From NCBI GenBank assembly GCA_024405875.1, contig JAKSOA010000003.1, positions 58,118 to 122,117 on the forward strand: a stretch of 64,000 bases of DNA, read 5' to 3'. Below are positions 44,774 to 52,302 of the stretch, one piece after another (the first letter of the stretch is position 1; every line of letters begins with the position of its first letter). The translations under genes were made by a program, and so were the position numbers. This DNA is from Paludibacteraceae bacterium. Lineage in GTDB: Bacteria; Bacteroidota; Bacteroidia; Bacteroidales; Paludibacteraceae. The notes below the pieces were generated by a model. The model saw nothing but the letters and a program-made list of their open reading frames with translations. It did no database searches and was not told the DNA's origin.

Positions 44774-45538
44774 CTATCTTGTTAGTTCATATAATTTTAC
44801 TGCCTCCAAGGCCTCACGCGCATCGTGCACTCTGAGAATGTCCGCCCCCTTTTCAAGGAGTATTGTGTTGAGTGCCGTAGTGCCGTTCAAAGCCTCTTCA
44901 GGAGTTATGTTCAAAGTTTTGTAAATAACGCTTTTACGTGATACTCCGCAAAGCACAGGCAGTCCCATTGTCTTAAGAGCGGGAAGGTCACGTATAATCT
45001 CCATATTCCTCTCCGCTTCTTTCCCGAACCCTATTCCAGGGTCAAGTATTATGTCCGCCACCCCTTTGCGCGCCAGCATATCAACCTTTTTTGAGAACCA
45101 AAGCATCATCTCACTAACGCCGCCTCCTTCAGGGTAGGTTAGAACGTATGCTTTTCTCTCTGATGCGGCTATGTCAAACATCTCATCGCTTCCGCCGCTT
45201 ATGTCATTTATAATATCCACCCCGATGGCTTCAATGGCATATTCAGCCACGGCGGGACGGTATGTGTCAATGCTCTTTATCTTGCCTTCAGTATGCTCAA
45301 GAATCTGAGGCAGAGCCTCTTTGAGGCGTGTGATTTCCTCTTCCTCAGCGCATTGCACACCGCCTGGACGAGTGCTGCAAGCACCTATATCCACTATGTC
45401 GGCATCGTGGCAGGCGTTGAAACAATACCTGCTGTCAGCGTAAAAACTGTCCGGAGTGAGGTTCACAATCCCCATTACAAGCGCTCTTTCAAGTGAAAGC
45501 AGACGGCCTCCGCAGTTTATGGTCATGTACTCTTGCAT
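44774..45538 (-). CDS. folP: Dihydropteroate synthase
   Basis: A 254-residue TIM-barrel enzyme joining pABA to the pterin in folate synthesis. Conserved segments are MGIVNLTPDSF, DIGACSTRPGG, NDISGG, DPGIGFGK and GVSRKS. It is slightly short, mainly in the loop after the first signature (SFYADSRYCFN). The start is supported by a -7 box only ~8 bp upstream, which would make the transcript nearly leaderless. It leads the folP-cdaA unit. Confidence 0.93.
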   Translation of the reverse strand: MQEYMTINCGGRLLSLERALVMGIVNLTPDSFYADSRYCFNACHDADIVDIGACSTRPGGVQCAEEEEITRLKEALPQILEHTEGKIKSIDTYRPAVAEYAIEAIGVDIINDISGGSDEMFDIAASERKAYVLTYPEGGGVSEMMLWFSKKVDMLARKGVADIILDPGIGFGKEAERNMEIIRDLPALKTMGLPVLCGVSRKSVIYKTLNITPEEALNGTTALNTILLEKGADILRVHDAREALEAVKLYELTR

Positions 45539-45546
45539 ACAACCTA

Positions 45547-45554
45547 CAAAGATA
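45547..45554 (-). promoter_or_regulatory. -7 box directly before folP
   Basis: The minus strand reads TATCTTTG. With the usual distance to the start site, the mRNA would begin within a few bases of the folP ATG (45538). No -33 TTTG is seen. Confidence 0.55.
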
Positions 45555-45560
45555 ATAAAA

Positions 45561-45632
45561 TAATTAGTAATTAGTAATTAGTAATTAGTAATTAACGCAT
45601 CACCAAATCACCAAATTACCGAATCACCAAAA
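45561..45632 (+). repeat. TAATTAG and AATCACCAAA simple repeats
   Basis: Four TAATTAG heptamers (45561-45593) are followed by CATCACC-AAATCACC-AAATTACC-GAATCACC units (45597-45632), between divergent folP and the gldJ-like gene. Confidence 0.75.
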
Positions 45633-45671
45633 AAAACAATGAAAAATGCAATAAATATTAACAAATTTAGT

Positions 45672-45679
45672 TATCTTTG
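45672..45679 (+). promoter_or_regulatory. -7 box of the gldJ-like promoter
   Basis: TATCTTTG, 41 bp before the start codon. The -33 element is not conserved. Confidence 0.55.
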
Positions 45680-45719
45680 TAGCCAAATGAATTAACGAAT
45701 AACCTTATACTGAAATACA

Positions 45720-47267
45720 ATGAGTTTAGTTAAAGTTGAAAGAATCCTTCTTTTAGGTGCTTTGGTATTGGTATGTGCCGCTTGTAACAAGAACACATCA
45801 AATACCACTGGTTGGAAGTACAATGATGCCAAATATGGTGGTTTTCAGGTAGTTGACAACTATGAGCAGGAGACACCTCCCGGAATGGTGCTTATTGAGG
45901 GTGGTACATTCACAATGGGTCGTGTCAATGAGGATACCTACACAGAGTGGAACGCATATCCACGCCGCGTAACTGTGAACACCTTCTATATGGACAAGTA
46001 TGAAATCAGTAACGTTGACTGGCGTGAGTATGTCTATTGGATGAATCTTATGTATGGTGAGAAGGTCTCAAAGATGTGCCGTCCAGACTCTACCGTATGG
46101 CGTGATGAACTTGCCTACAATGAGCCATACCTTAATTACTACTTCACACACGTGGCGTATGACAAATATCCTGTGGTGGGTGTTACTTGGGAACAGGCTA
46201 CAGATTACTGTAAATGGCGTACTGACCGTGTGAATGAGCGCATACTTATGGAGGAAGGGGTTATTGAGTTCCCTGACTTTGAGGCAATATATCGTGACAG
46301 CAGTAAAACTACTAATGACACTATCGCCAAAACTATGGTGTTCAATGTCAATAAGTATGAGAAGGTTAATGAGTATAAACCAGACATTGATGGTGATAAG
46401 CATAAATCAAAAATCCGGAATGAGTTTGGTGATGTACGTAAGACAAATATGAGTGACGGATTGCTTTTGCCAGATTTCCGTCTGCCGACAGAGGCGGAGT
46501 GGGAGTTTGCCGCATACGGTCTTCAGTCCGATGAGGGAATGGAGAATTATGACAACAGACGTATCTATCCTTGGGACGGCTCGCAGACCCGTAATCCTAA
46601 AAAGAAGAGCAGAGGTAAGATTATGGCAAACTATGTTCGTGGTCGTGGTGATATGATGGGTATTTCCGGAGACCAGAATGATAAGGCTGAGATTACAGCG
46701 CCTGTTGACTCTTATTGGCCAAATGAGTTCGGACTCTATAATATGGCAGGTAACGTAAATGAGTGGACTATGGACGTATATCGTCAGACATCTACTGATG
46801 AGATGCAGGAGTACAACCCGTTCCGTGGTAATATGTATGTGGCACCTGTAAAAGACTCTTCAAATGTTTCATATGAACTTGACTCACTTGGCAGACTGAA
46901 ATATGCTATAGAGGTTAATAAGGATTCAGACTTGGCTGGCTATGTGGCTCTTGATGTACGTAACTATAATGATGGTGACGCACGCAGTAGTTATAACCGT
47001 GATAAGTGGAAAGAGATAGTTGACCCGGACTTGGCCACAAAGCGTTTGTATGATGCTGACGCCACAACAGACCCGGAGAGTATGCTTTCAACAAAGATTT
47101 CCAATAACTCTCGTGTATATAAGGGTGGTGGTTGGAAAGACCGTGCATACTGGCTCTCTCCGGCTCAACGTCGTTATCTTGAGCAAGACCAGTGCAGAAA
47201 TGACATAGGTTTCCGTTGTGCAATGCACCGTGTCGCCTCTGATAAGGGTAATAACTCAAAGAAATAA
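45720..47267 (+). CDS. gldJ: GldJ-like T9SS/gliding lipoprotein (SUMF1 fold)
   Basis: A 515-residue lipoprotein (lipobox LVCAAC, C22) with a formylglycine-generating-enzyme (SUMF1) fold. Characteristic stretches are TGWKYNDAKYGGF, VLIEGGTFTMGRV, PVVGVTWEQATDYCKWRTDRVNE, FRLPTEAEWEFAA, YVRGRGDMMGI, NMAGNVNEW and GFRCAMHR. These match GldJ and, less closely, GldK/PorK, which form part of the T9SS periplasmic ring or its stabiliser. GldJ is favoured because gldL, gldM and gldN do not follow. The two families can be confused, so the symbol is tentative. Confidence 0.75.
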   Translation: MSLVKVERILLLGALVLVCAACNKNTSNTTGWKYNDAKYGGFQVVDNYEQETPPGMVLIEGGTFTMGRVNEDTYTEWNAYPRRVTVNTFYMDKYEISNVDWREYVYWMNLMYGEKVSKMCRPDSTVWRDELAYNEPYLNYYFTHVAYDKYPVVGVTWEQATDYCKWRTDRVNERILMEEGVIEFPDFEAIYRDSSKTTNDTIAKTMVFNVNKYEKVNEYKPDIDGDKHKSKIRNEFGDVRKTNMSDGLLLPDFRLPTEAEWEFAAYGLQSDEGMENYDNRRIYPWDGSQTRNPKKKSRGKIMANYVRGRGDMMGISGDQNDKAEITAPVDSYWPNEFGLYNMAGNVNEWTMDVYRQTSTDEMQEYNPFRGNMYVAPVKDSSNVSYELDSLGRLKYAIEVNKDSDLAGYVALDVRNYNDGDARSSYNRDKWKEIVDPDLATKRLYDADATTDPESMLSTKISNNSRVYKGGGWKDRAYWLSPAQRRYLEQDQCRNDIGFRCAMHRVASDKGNNSKK

Positions 47268-47275
47268 TCAGATAA

Positions 47276-48496
47276 TTGAATATAAACACATATATTCTTT
47301 CTAACGGCATTCGCCTGCTGCACGTAAAAGCAGCGGGCGATGTTTCTTATTGCGGGGCTCTGATAAATGCCGGCACCAGAGATGAGGAGGCACAGGAGAG
47401 TGGCTACGCACATCTTGTGGAGCATCTTTTGTTCAAGGGTACTTCAAAATACACCTCAAAGCAGATAATAAACCGCATAGAGAATGTAGGCGGTGAGATT
47501 AACGCCTACACAACCAAGGAGGAGACGGCAGTTTACGCCGCATTCCTTAAACAGTACCTTGACCGCACATTCTCACTTGTGGCTGATATGGTGTTTGATT
47601 CCCAATTCCAACAGAAAACCATAGACAAGGAGGTGGATGTTGTGCTTGATGAGATTGACAGTTACATAGACTCTCCGTCAGATATTATTCTTGATGACTT
47701 TGAAGAACTTATATTCAGCGGGAATCCTCTTGGCAGAAACATTTTAGGGAACCGTAGGAGCCTTAAGGCTGTGACCCGTGACAAGATTCTCAAATATTAC
47801 AGACGCACATACACTCCTGACCAGATTGTCTTTTTTGTAATGGGGAACTATACAAAAGAGAGGGTGTGGAGACTTGCCGAAAGGGTTCTTGGTTCAGCCC
47901 CCGCACGCAAACGTGATTATGAAAGGGAGCCTATAAAAGAGTACAAGCCTATTTCCAAAAGTGTGAAAAAGGGTACTAAACAGGTTCATATAGTGCTTGG
48001 CGGACGCAGTTACTCACAGACCGACGCTGACCGTTATGCGTTCATACTGCTTAACAACATATTGGGCGGTGACTTTATGAGTAGCATACTCAATATGAAA
48101 CTGCGTGAGAAAGAGGGGCTTGTGTATGAGGTTGACTCAAACTACACACCTTACTTTGAGACTGGTAACTGGAACATATATTTAGGTTGTGACTACTCAG
48201 ATGTTGACAGAGTCCTCTCAATAATCCAGACTGAACTTGCCAGATTGCGAGATATAGAACTCTCCGAACACGCTCTACGGCTTGCCAAACGACGTCTGCT
48301 CTCATATCTCACTATATGTGGTGAAAACAAGGAGTCATGGATTTTAGGTGCGGCTAAACAATATCTGAATACAGGCGTCATAAAACAGAAGAGAGAGGTG
48401 GAGGATTCCATCAACTCAGTAACCGCCGCAGACATACGCCGCTGTGCAAATGAAGTGTTTAACCCAGATTATTTAACAGTGCTTAAGTATAGTTAA
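47276..48496 (+). CDS. M16-family zinc peptidase
   Basis: A 406-residue pitrilysin/processing-peptidase-type protein. The inverted zinc motif H-x-x-E-H is HLVEH at 46-50 with the third ligand at E126 (VVLDEID). The C-terminal half (~200-406) is the second, non-catalytic M16 lobe. No signal peptide is visible. Translation appears to start at TTG 47276, 8 bp after the gldJ-like stop, as no better codon fits the conserved N-terminus. The substrate is unknown. Confidence 0.88.
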   Translation: MNINTYILSNGIRLLHVKAAGDVSYCGALINAGTRDEEAQESGYAHLVEHLLFKGTSKYTSKQIINRIENVGGEINAYTTKEETAVYAAFLKQYLDRTFSLVADMVFDSQFQQKTIDKEVDVVLDEIDSYIDSPSDIILDDFEELIFSGNPLGRNILGNRRSLKAVTRDKILKYYRRTYTPDQIVFFVMGNYTKERVWRLAERVLGSAPARKRDYEREPIKEYKPISKSVKKGTKQVHIVLGGRSYSQTDADRYAFILLNNILGGDFMSSILNMKLREKEGLVYEVDSNYTPYFETGNWNIYLGCDYSDVDRVLSIIQTELARLRDIELSEHALRLAKRRLLSYLTICGENKESWILGAAKQYLNTGVIKQKREVEDSINSVTAADIRRCANEVFNPDYLTVLKYS

Positions 48497-48519
48497 AAAA
48501 GAAAAGTTAAAAAAGAAAA

Positions 48520-49188
48520 GTGAATATAGAAAACTACATACTATCCCACTCCCAGCCTGAATCAGAACTGCTGGCTCGCCTTGACCGTGAGGCGAATGTC
48601 CGCCTTCTGCATCCGCGTATGGTGAGCGGTCACATACAAGGCAGGCTTTTAAGCACCATATCATATATGATGCGTCCGTCACGCATACTTGAGATAGGTA
48701 CATACGTGGGCTACTCTGCAATGTGCCTTGCAGAGGGGCTTGCCGATGACGGGAAGGTTATAACCATAGATATAGATGATGAGATTGAGGATATGGCTCG
48801 CGAGTATATAAGTCAGAGTCCTTACGCCTCCAAAATTGATTTCAGAATAGGAGACGCTCTGGAACTTATCCCCCAGATGGATGAGACCTTTGACCTTGTC
48901 TTCATTGACGGCAACAAGCGTGACTACATAGCCTACTTTGAAGCAGTCCTGCCTAAGGTAAAGGACGGTGGCTTCATACTTGCCGATAACACTTTATGGG
49001 CAGGGAAGGTTACAGAGAAGCCCGCAAGTAATGATTATCAGACAAAAGGTCTCATAGCATTTAATGATTACATAGCCACCCGCACTGATGTTGACAGATT
49101 TATATTACCTTTGCGAGACGGACTTACAATAATCCGTATCCGTCATTCTGAGCGAAGCGAAGAATCTTATAATAACAGTAAAATATAG
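48520..49188 (+). CDS. SAM-dependent O-methyltransferase with repeat-derived tail
   Basis: A 222-residue class I methyltransferase of the caffeoyl-CoA/catechol O-methyltransferase-like family. SAM motifs are EIGTYVGYSAMCLAEGL and VITIDIDDE; the metal/substrate part is LVFIDGNKRDY...ILADNTLWAGKV. The start is GTG at 48520. The last 15 residues, RHSERSEESYNNSKI, are the dispersed repeat at 49141-49170 read in frame. The native enzyme therefore probably ended near IRIR. It is followed by rbfA 5 bp later. Confidence 0.9.
   Translation: MNIENYILSHSQPESELLARLDREANVRLLHPRMVSGHIQGRLLSTISYMMRPSRILEIGTYVGYSAMCLAEGLADDGKVITIDIDDEIEDMAREYISQSPYASKIDFRIGDALELIPQMDETFDLVFIDGNKRDYIAYFEAVLPKVKDGGFILADNTLWAGKVTEKPASNDYQTKGLIAFNDYIATRTDVDRFILPLRDGLTIIRIRHSERSEESYNNSKI
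49141..49170 (+). repeat. Dispersed repeat, copy 4, coding for the methyltransferase C-terminus
   Basis: CGTCATTCTGAGCGAAGCGA-AGAATCTTAT, read in frame 1 as RHSERSEESY. Confidence 0.9.
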
Positions 49189-49193
49189 CATAA

Positions 49194-49547
49194 ATGGAAT
49201 CAACACGGCAGAATAAAATAGCGCGTCTCATTCAGAAAGAGATGAGTGAGATATTTCTTGGTATGACACGTCAGATGCCAGGCACAATAGTGACCCCTAC
49301 CATAGTAAGAGTTACACCAGACCTTAGTATAGCAAGAATATACCTTAGTATATTTCCATCTGAGAAGTGTCAGGAACTGCTTGACTTTATTAACTCAAAG
49401 AGCGTAAGCATACGTCATGACCTTGCCGCCCGCACACGCTACCAACTGCGCACAGTCCCTGAACTCACATTCTATAAAGATGACTCATTGGATTATATAG
49501 ATAATATAGATAAGTTATTAAAGGGACAAGGAACAAGTGAAAAATGA
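49194..49547 (+). CDS. rbfA: Ribosome-binding factor A
   Basis: A 117-residue KH-type protein that assists 16S rRNA 5'-end maturation and 30S assembly. Family landmarks are RQNKIARLIQKEMSEIF at the N-terminus, VRVTPDLSIARIYLSIFP in the middle, and RTVPELTFYKDDSLDY towards the end. Length is normal. It follows the methyltransferase by 5 bp and is followed by a terminator-like hairpin before the permease gene. Confidence 0.93.
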   Translation: MESTRQNKIARLIQKEMSEIFLGMTRQMPGTIVTPTIVRVTPDLSIARIYLSIFPSEKCQELLDFINSKSVSIRHDLAARTRYQLRTVPELTFYKDDSLDYIDNIDKLLKGQGTSEK

Positions 49548-49589
49548 AAAAAGAAAAAATAAAGTTAAAATTAATAATTCGTACAAACT

Positions 49590-49632
49590 GTTCCTCCCTT
49601 TAGGAAGGTTAGGAGGGAACTTTTCTTTTTTA
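49590..49632 (+). terminator. Hairpin terminator after rbfA
   Basis: GTTCC-TCC (49590-49597) pairs with GGA-G-GGAAC (49612-49620) with one bulge, followed by TTTTCTTTTTT. Confidence 0.65.
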
Positions 49633-49682
49633 ACTATTAACTTTTCACTAACAAATCCCTGACCCTTGACCCCTGACCCTAA

Positions 49683-50900
49683 ATGAATATTTCACTGAAA
49701 ATAGCGCTCCGGTACCTCTTCTCCAAGAAGAGTCACAGTGCCATTAACATAGTGTCACTAATATCTGTGTGCGGTGTTGCGGTGGGAACTATGGCTCTTG
49801 TCTGCGTTCTATCGGTCTATAACGGTTTTCAGGGCGTTATTGAGGGGCTCTTCAGTAATTTTGACCCGCAGGTACGCATTGAGTCCGCTAACTCTAAGAG
49901 TTTTAACCCCGATGTCATCGGGGAAGCCCTTAAATCAAATGATATTGACTTGTACAGTTTCGTGGTACAAGATAACGCCTTGCTCAAATTTAAGGATAAA
50001 CAGTTGCCTGTCACCGTAAAAGGGGTTGATGACAACTATGACACGCTCACAAACATATCATCCATTATGGTAAAGGGTGAGTTTGAACTCAAGGAGCGTA
50101 ACTTCCGCAAGGCGGTCACAGGAGCGGCTCTTGCCGGTTCCATAGGCTCAGGAGTCTATTTGGTTGACCCCATATATCTCTATGCGCCTAATCGTGAGGG
50201 TAAGATATCTATGATTCGCCCCGACCAGTCATTCCGTGAGGAGGTGGTGTGGCCAGCCGGCTCATTCCTTGTTAAGCAGGAGAAGTATGACAACTCACTT
50301 GTTATAGTGGCGCTTGATGTGGCACGCTCACTCTTTGACTACGAGAATGATGTTACATCTGTTGACATAAAACTTAAAGACGGCGTTAATGAAAGCAAGT
50401 TCATTAAGAGCACGCAAGAGGCTTTAGGTCCTGATTTCGTGGTGCTTGACCGCTACCATCAACAGCAGGACTTCTACCGTATGATGGAGGTGGAGAAGTG
50501 GATAACATATCTTATACTCTCATTCATTCTTATGATTGCCGCCTTTAACATAATAGGTTCACTCTCAATGCTTATAATTGAGAAGAAAGATGATATTAAA
50601 GTGCTTGAGAACATAGGAATGAGTAAGCGTGGAATTTTTCGCATATTTATGGGCGAGGGCTGTCTTATTTCACTTACGGGTGTAATTGTCGGAATTTTAA
50701 CAGGACTGTTGCTGTGCTGGCTTCAGGCGGAGTTCGGTCTAATAACAATGGGTAACGGCGGCTCTTACATAGTAAACGCCTACCCTGTAGAAGTTAGATT
50801 TATAGATATTCTTATTATATGTGCAACTGTATTAACACTTGGTGCGGCGGCGTCAGCATACCCGGCATCAAAATTAGTGAAAAGTTCTCCGTCATTCTGA
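49683..50900 (+). CDS. LolC/LolE-type FtsX-family ABC permease
   Basis: A 405-residue MacB/FtsX-topology permease. One N-terminal helix (~20-45), a ~200-residue periplasmic domain, and three C-terminal helices (~275-300, 325-350, 365-390) are visible. The opening ISLKIALRYLFSKKSHSAINIVSLISVCGVAVGTMAL is typical of lipoprotein-releasing permeases. The ATPase partner is not adjacent. The last residues and the stop (SPSF-stop) come from the dispersed repeat at 50890, whose ATTCTGA supplies the TGA. Confidence 0.9.
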   Translation: MNISLKIALRYLFSKKSHSAINIVSLISVCGVAVGTMALVCVLSVYNGFQGVIEGLFSNFDPQVRIESANSKSFNPDVIGEALKSNDIDLYSFVVQDNALLKFKDKQLPVTVKGVDDNYDTLTNISSIMVKGEFELKERNFRKAVTGAALAGSIGSGVYLVDPIYLYAPNREGKISMIRPDQSFREEVVWPAGSFLVKQEKYDNSLVIVALDVARSLFDYENDVTSVDIKLKDGVNESKFIKSTQEALGPDFVVLDRYHQQQDFYRMMEVEKWITYLILSFILMIAAFNIIGSLSMLIIEKKDDIKVLENIGMSKRGIFRIFMGEGCLISLTGVIVGILTGLLLCWLQAEFGLITMGNGGSYIVNAYPVEVRFIDILIICATVLTLGAAASAYPASKLVKSSPSF

Positions 50901-51436
50901 GCGAAGCGAAGAATCTCATCCTTTTCAGCATACTCTCATTCTGTGCTCTTACCGTCTCCGCTACAGATTATGATATGTACATAGGCATCTATGGAGAGTG
51001 TGAGGATGATGAGCCGTCACAAATATATGGCGGCACCTATAGTGAGTACCCCAAAGGGCTTAATGACGCCCAGTTTCCTGGCGGCGATGTTGAACTTGCC
51101 CTGTTCATCTCACGCAATACAGAGGTAATTGAGGTCTATAGCGGAGAGAATGACAAGCAAGGTAATCCGCTCCTTGTCACAGGCGATGTGCTTGTAGAGT
51201 TTGTCATAGACCGTTGCGGGCAACCGGGGAAATTCAAGATACTGCAATCCCTTACTCCTGAACAAGATGCTGAGGCTCTGCGTGTTATGGAATCAATGCC
51301 AATGTTCCGAGCCGCATCGCTTGACGGATACAGAGTTAAAAGTGCTTACGTGGCACCCGTCCATTTCCAGAAGGACCACTATCCAAAACCTGAGCCTGAG
51401 CCAGAATTCAACTATGATGACTACGTGTGGTACTAA
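50819..51436 (+). CDS. Exported TonB C-terminal-domain protein; start disturbed by a repeat
   Basis: The mature part (from ~residue 48, VSATDYDMYIG) carries a TonB C-terminal-type domain (~110-180: GDVLVEFVIDRCGQPGKFKIL...EALRVMESMPMF, ending APVHF), then a proline/acid tail. A signal-peptide-like stretch SEAKNLILFSILSFCALTVSA precedes it, but its first half (VILSEAKNL) is the dispersed repeat at 50890-50919. The only upstream ATG is at 50819, 82 bp inside the permease gene; no GTG or TTG intervenes and the next ATG is 50975. The real start is therefore uncertain. No transmembrane anchor like that of classic TonB is seen. Confidence 0.6.
   Translation: MCNCINTWCGGVSIPGIKISEKFSVILSEAKNLILFSILSFCALTVSATDYDMYIGIYGECEDDEPSQIYGGTYSEYPKGLNDAQFPGGDVELALFISRNTEVIEVYSGENDKQGNPLLVTGDVLVEFVIDRCGQPGKFKILQSLTPEQDAEALRVMESMPMFRAASLDGYRVKSAYVAPVHFQKDHYPKPEPEPEFNYDDYVWY
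50890..50919 (+). repeat. Dispersed repeat, copy 5, at the permease/TonB-C junction
   Basis: CGTCATTCTGAGCGAAGCGA-AGAATCTCAT. In one frame it gives the permease stop; in another it encodes VILSEAKNL at the head of the next gene. Confidence 0.9.
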
Positions 51437-51455
51437 CCCTGCTTTAAATCTTATA

Positions 51456-52052
51456 ATGATAGAGATAGGAGACACTCTCATAAGTTCTGAGTTGTTTTCA
51501 GAACAGTTTGTGTGTGACATAGCCACCTGCCACGGAGCCTGTTGCCAGGAGGGCGACGGAGGCGCTCCTGTAACATCTGATGAAATCCCGCTCATAGAGG
51601 CTGCTGTCCCCTCTCTTACCCCGATACTACCAACCGAAGCACTTACAGTAATTAAGGAGCAAGGCGTAACATACAAAGACTCTGACGGAGATAATCTTAC
51701 AACACTTATGCCTACAAAAGAGTGTGTATTCGCCTATAAGAAAGATGGCATTTGGCAGTGTGCGCTTGAAACGGCTTATAATGCAGGTAAAAGTCCAATA
51801 CGCAAGCCCATATCCTGTTATCTATATCCCGTGCGTGTAAAAAAACATCGCAAATTTACCGCCGTTGAGTATCATAAGTGGAATATCTGCAAATGCGCCT
51901 GTACAAACGGCTCAAATCTGAAAGTTCCTGTCTATAAATTCCTGCGAGAGCCTCTCATAGCCGCATTTGGCAAGGAATGGTATTCAGAACTATGCAAAGC
52001 GGCACAGTCATTCTACGCCTCAGACTATTACAAAAAACTTTCTGAAAAGTAA
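51456..52052 (+). CDS. DUF3109 family cysteine-rich protein
   Basis: A 198-residue protein of the DUF3109 family, related to the YkgJ-type zinc/iron-chelating group. Cysteines are clustered: CDIATCHGACC near 21-31, CVFA and CALE in the middle, CYLYPVR, and CKCAC near 148-152. This suggests a metal or Fe-S site; function unknown. The ATG at 51456 (MIEIGDTLISSELF) is chosen because the longer frame upstream is a shadow of the TonB-C gene. It starts 19 bp after that gene's stop and is followed by tRNA-Leu. Confidence 0.85.
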   Translation: MIEIGDTLISSELFSEQFVCDIATCHGACCQEGDGGAPVTSDEIPLIEAAVPSLTPILPTEALTVIKEQGVTYKDSDGDNLTTLMPTKECVFAYKKDGIWQCALETAYNAGKSPIRKPISCYLYPVRVKKHRKFTAVEYHKWNICKCACTNGSNLKVPVYKFLREPLIAAFGKEWYSELCKAAQSFYASDYYKKLSEK

Positions 52053-52073
52053 CGGATTTTACTTTTTTTATAC

Positions 52074-52081
52074 TACCTTTG
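52074..52081 (+). promoter_or_regulatory. -7 box of tRNA-Leu
   Basis: TACCTTTG, identical to the -7 box of tRNA-Glu, 22 bp before the tRNA. No -33 TTTG is seen. Confidence 0.6.
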
Positions 52082-52103
52082 TCACCGCAAAGTCAGAAAT
52101 GAC

Positions 52104-52187
52104 GCCCGAGTGGTGGAATGGTAGACACGAAGGACTTAAAATCCTTTGGCCATTACGGCTGTGCGGGTTCAAGTCCCGCCTCGGGTA
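52104..52187 (+). tRNA. tRNA-Leu (anticodon TAA)
   Basis: An 84-nt class II tRNA. The acceptor arm is GCCCGAG/CTCGGGT, the anticodon stem AAGGA/TCCTT with loop CTTAAAA (anticodon TAA, reads UUA). A long variable arm follows (TGGCCATTACGGCTGT), then T arm GCGGG-TTCAAGT-CCCGC and discriminator A. CCA is not encoded. As in the window's tRNA-Glu, the first pair is G1:U72. Confidence 0.93.
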
Positions 52188-52191
52188 CGGG

Positions 52192-52219
52192 AAAGGGTTG
52201 GCTAACGCCAGCCCTTTTC
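52192..52219 (+). terminator. Intrinsic terminator after tRNA-Leu
   Basis: AAAGGGTTGGC (52192-52202), loop TAAC, then GCCAGCCCTTT (52207-52217) with one G:U pair and a short T-tract. Confidence 0.8.
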
Positions 52220-52237
52220 TGTACCCTTTTACCGCTT

Positions 52238-52290
52238 CTGACCCCCTCCCAAATCCTCCCCTCAGGGGATGGCTTAGTCGCTTCGCTCCA
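52238..52290 (-). repeat. Dispersed GCGACTAAGCC...GGAGGGG repeat, copy 2
   Basis: The minus strand reads GGAGCGAAGCGACTAAGCC-ATCCCCTGAGGGGAGG-ATTTGGGAGGGGG. It matches copy 1 (42373-42428) with changes in the hairpin part. Confidence 0.7.
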
Positions 52291-52302
52291 TTAAACCAAA
52301 CC

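Noticed and set aside
45561-45593. CRISPR-like direct repeats
   Set aside because: The units are 7-bp TAATTAG tandem repeats with no spacers; no cas genes are present.
45720-47267. GldK/PorK of a porKLMN operon
   Set aside because: No gldL, gldM or gldN genes follow, and several stretches (TGWKYND, RGRGDMMG) fit GldJ better; kept as GldJ-like.
51267-51455. Upstream extension of the DUF3109 frame
   Set aside because: It is out-of-frame sequence of the TonB-C gene; DUF3109 proteins begin at the MIEIGDTL-type start at 51456.
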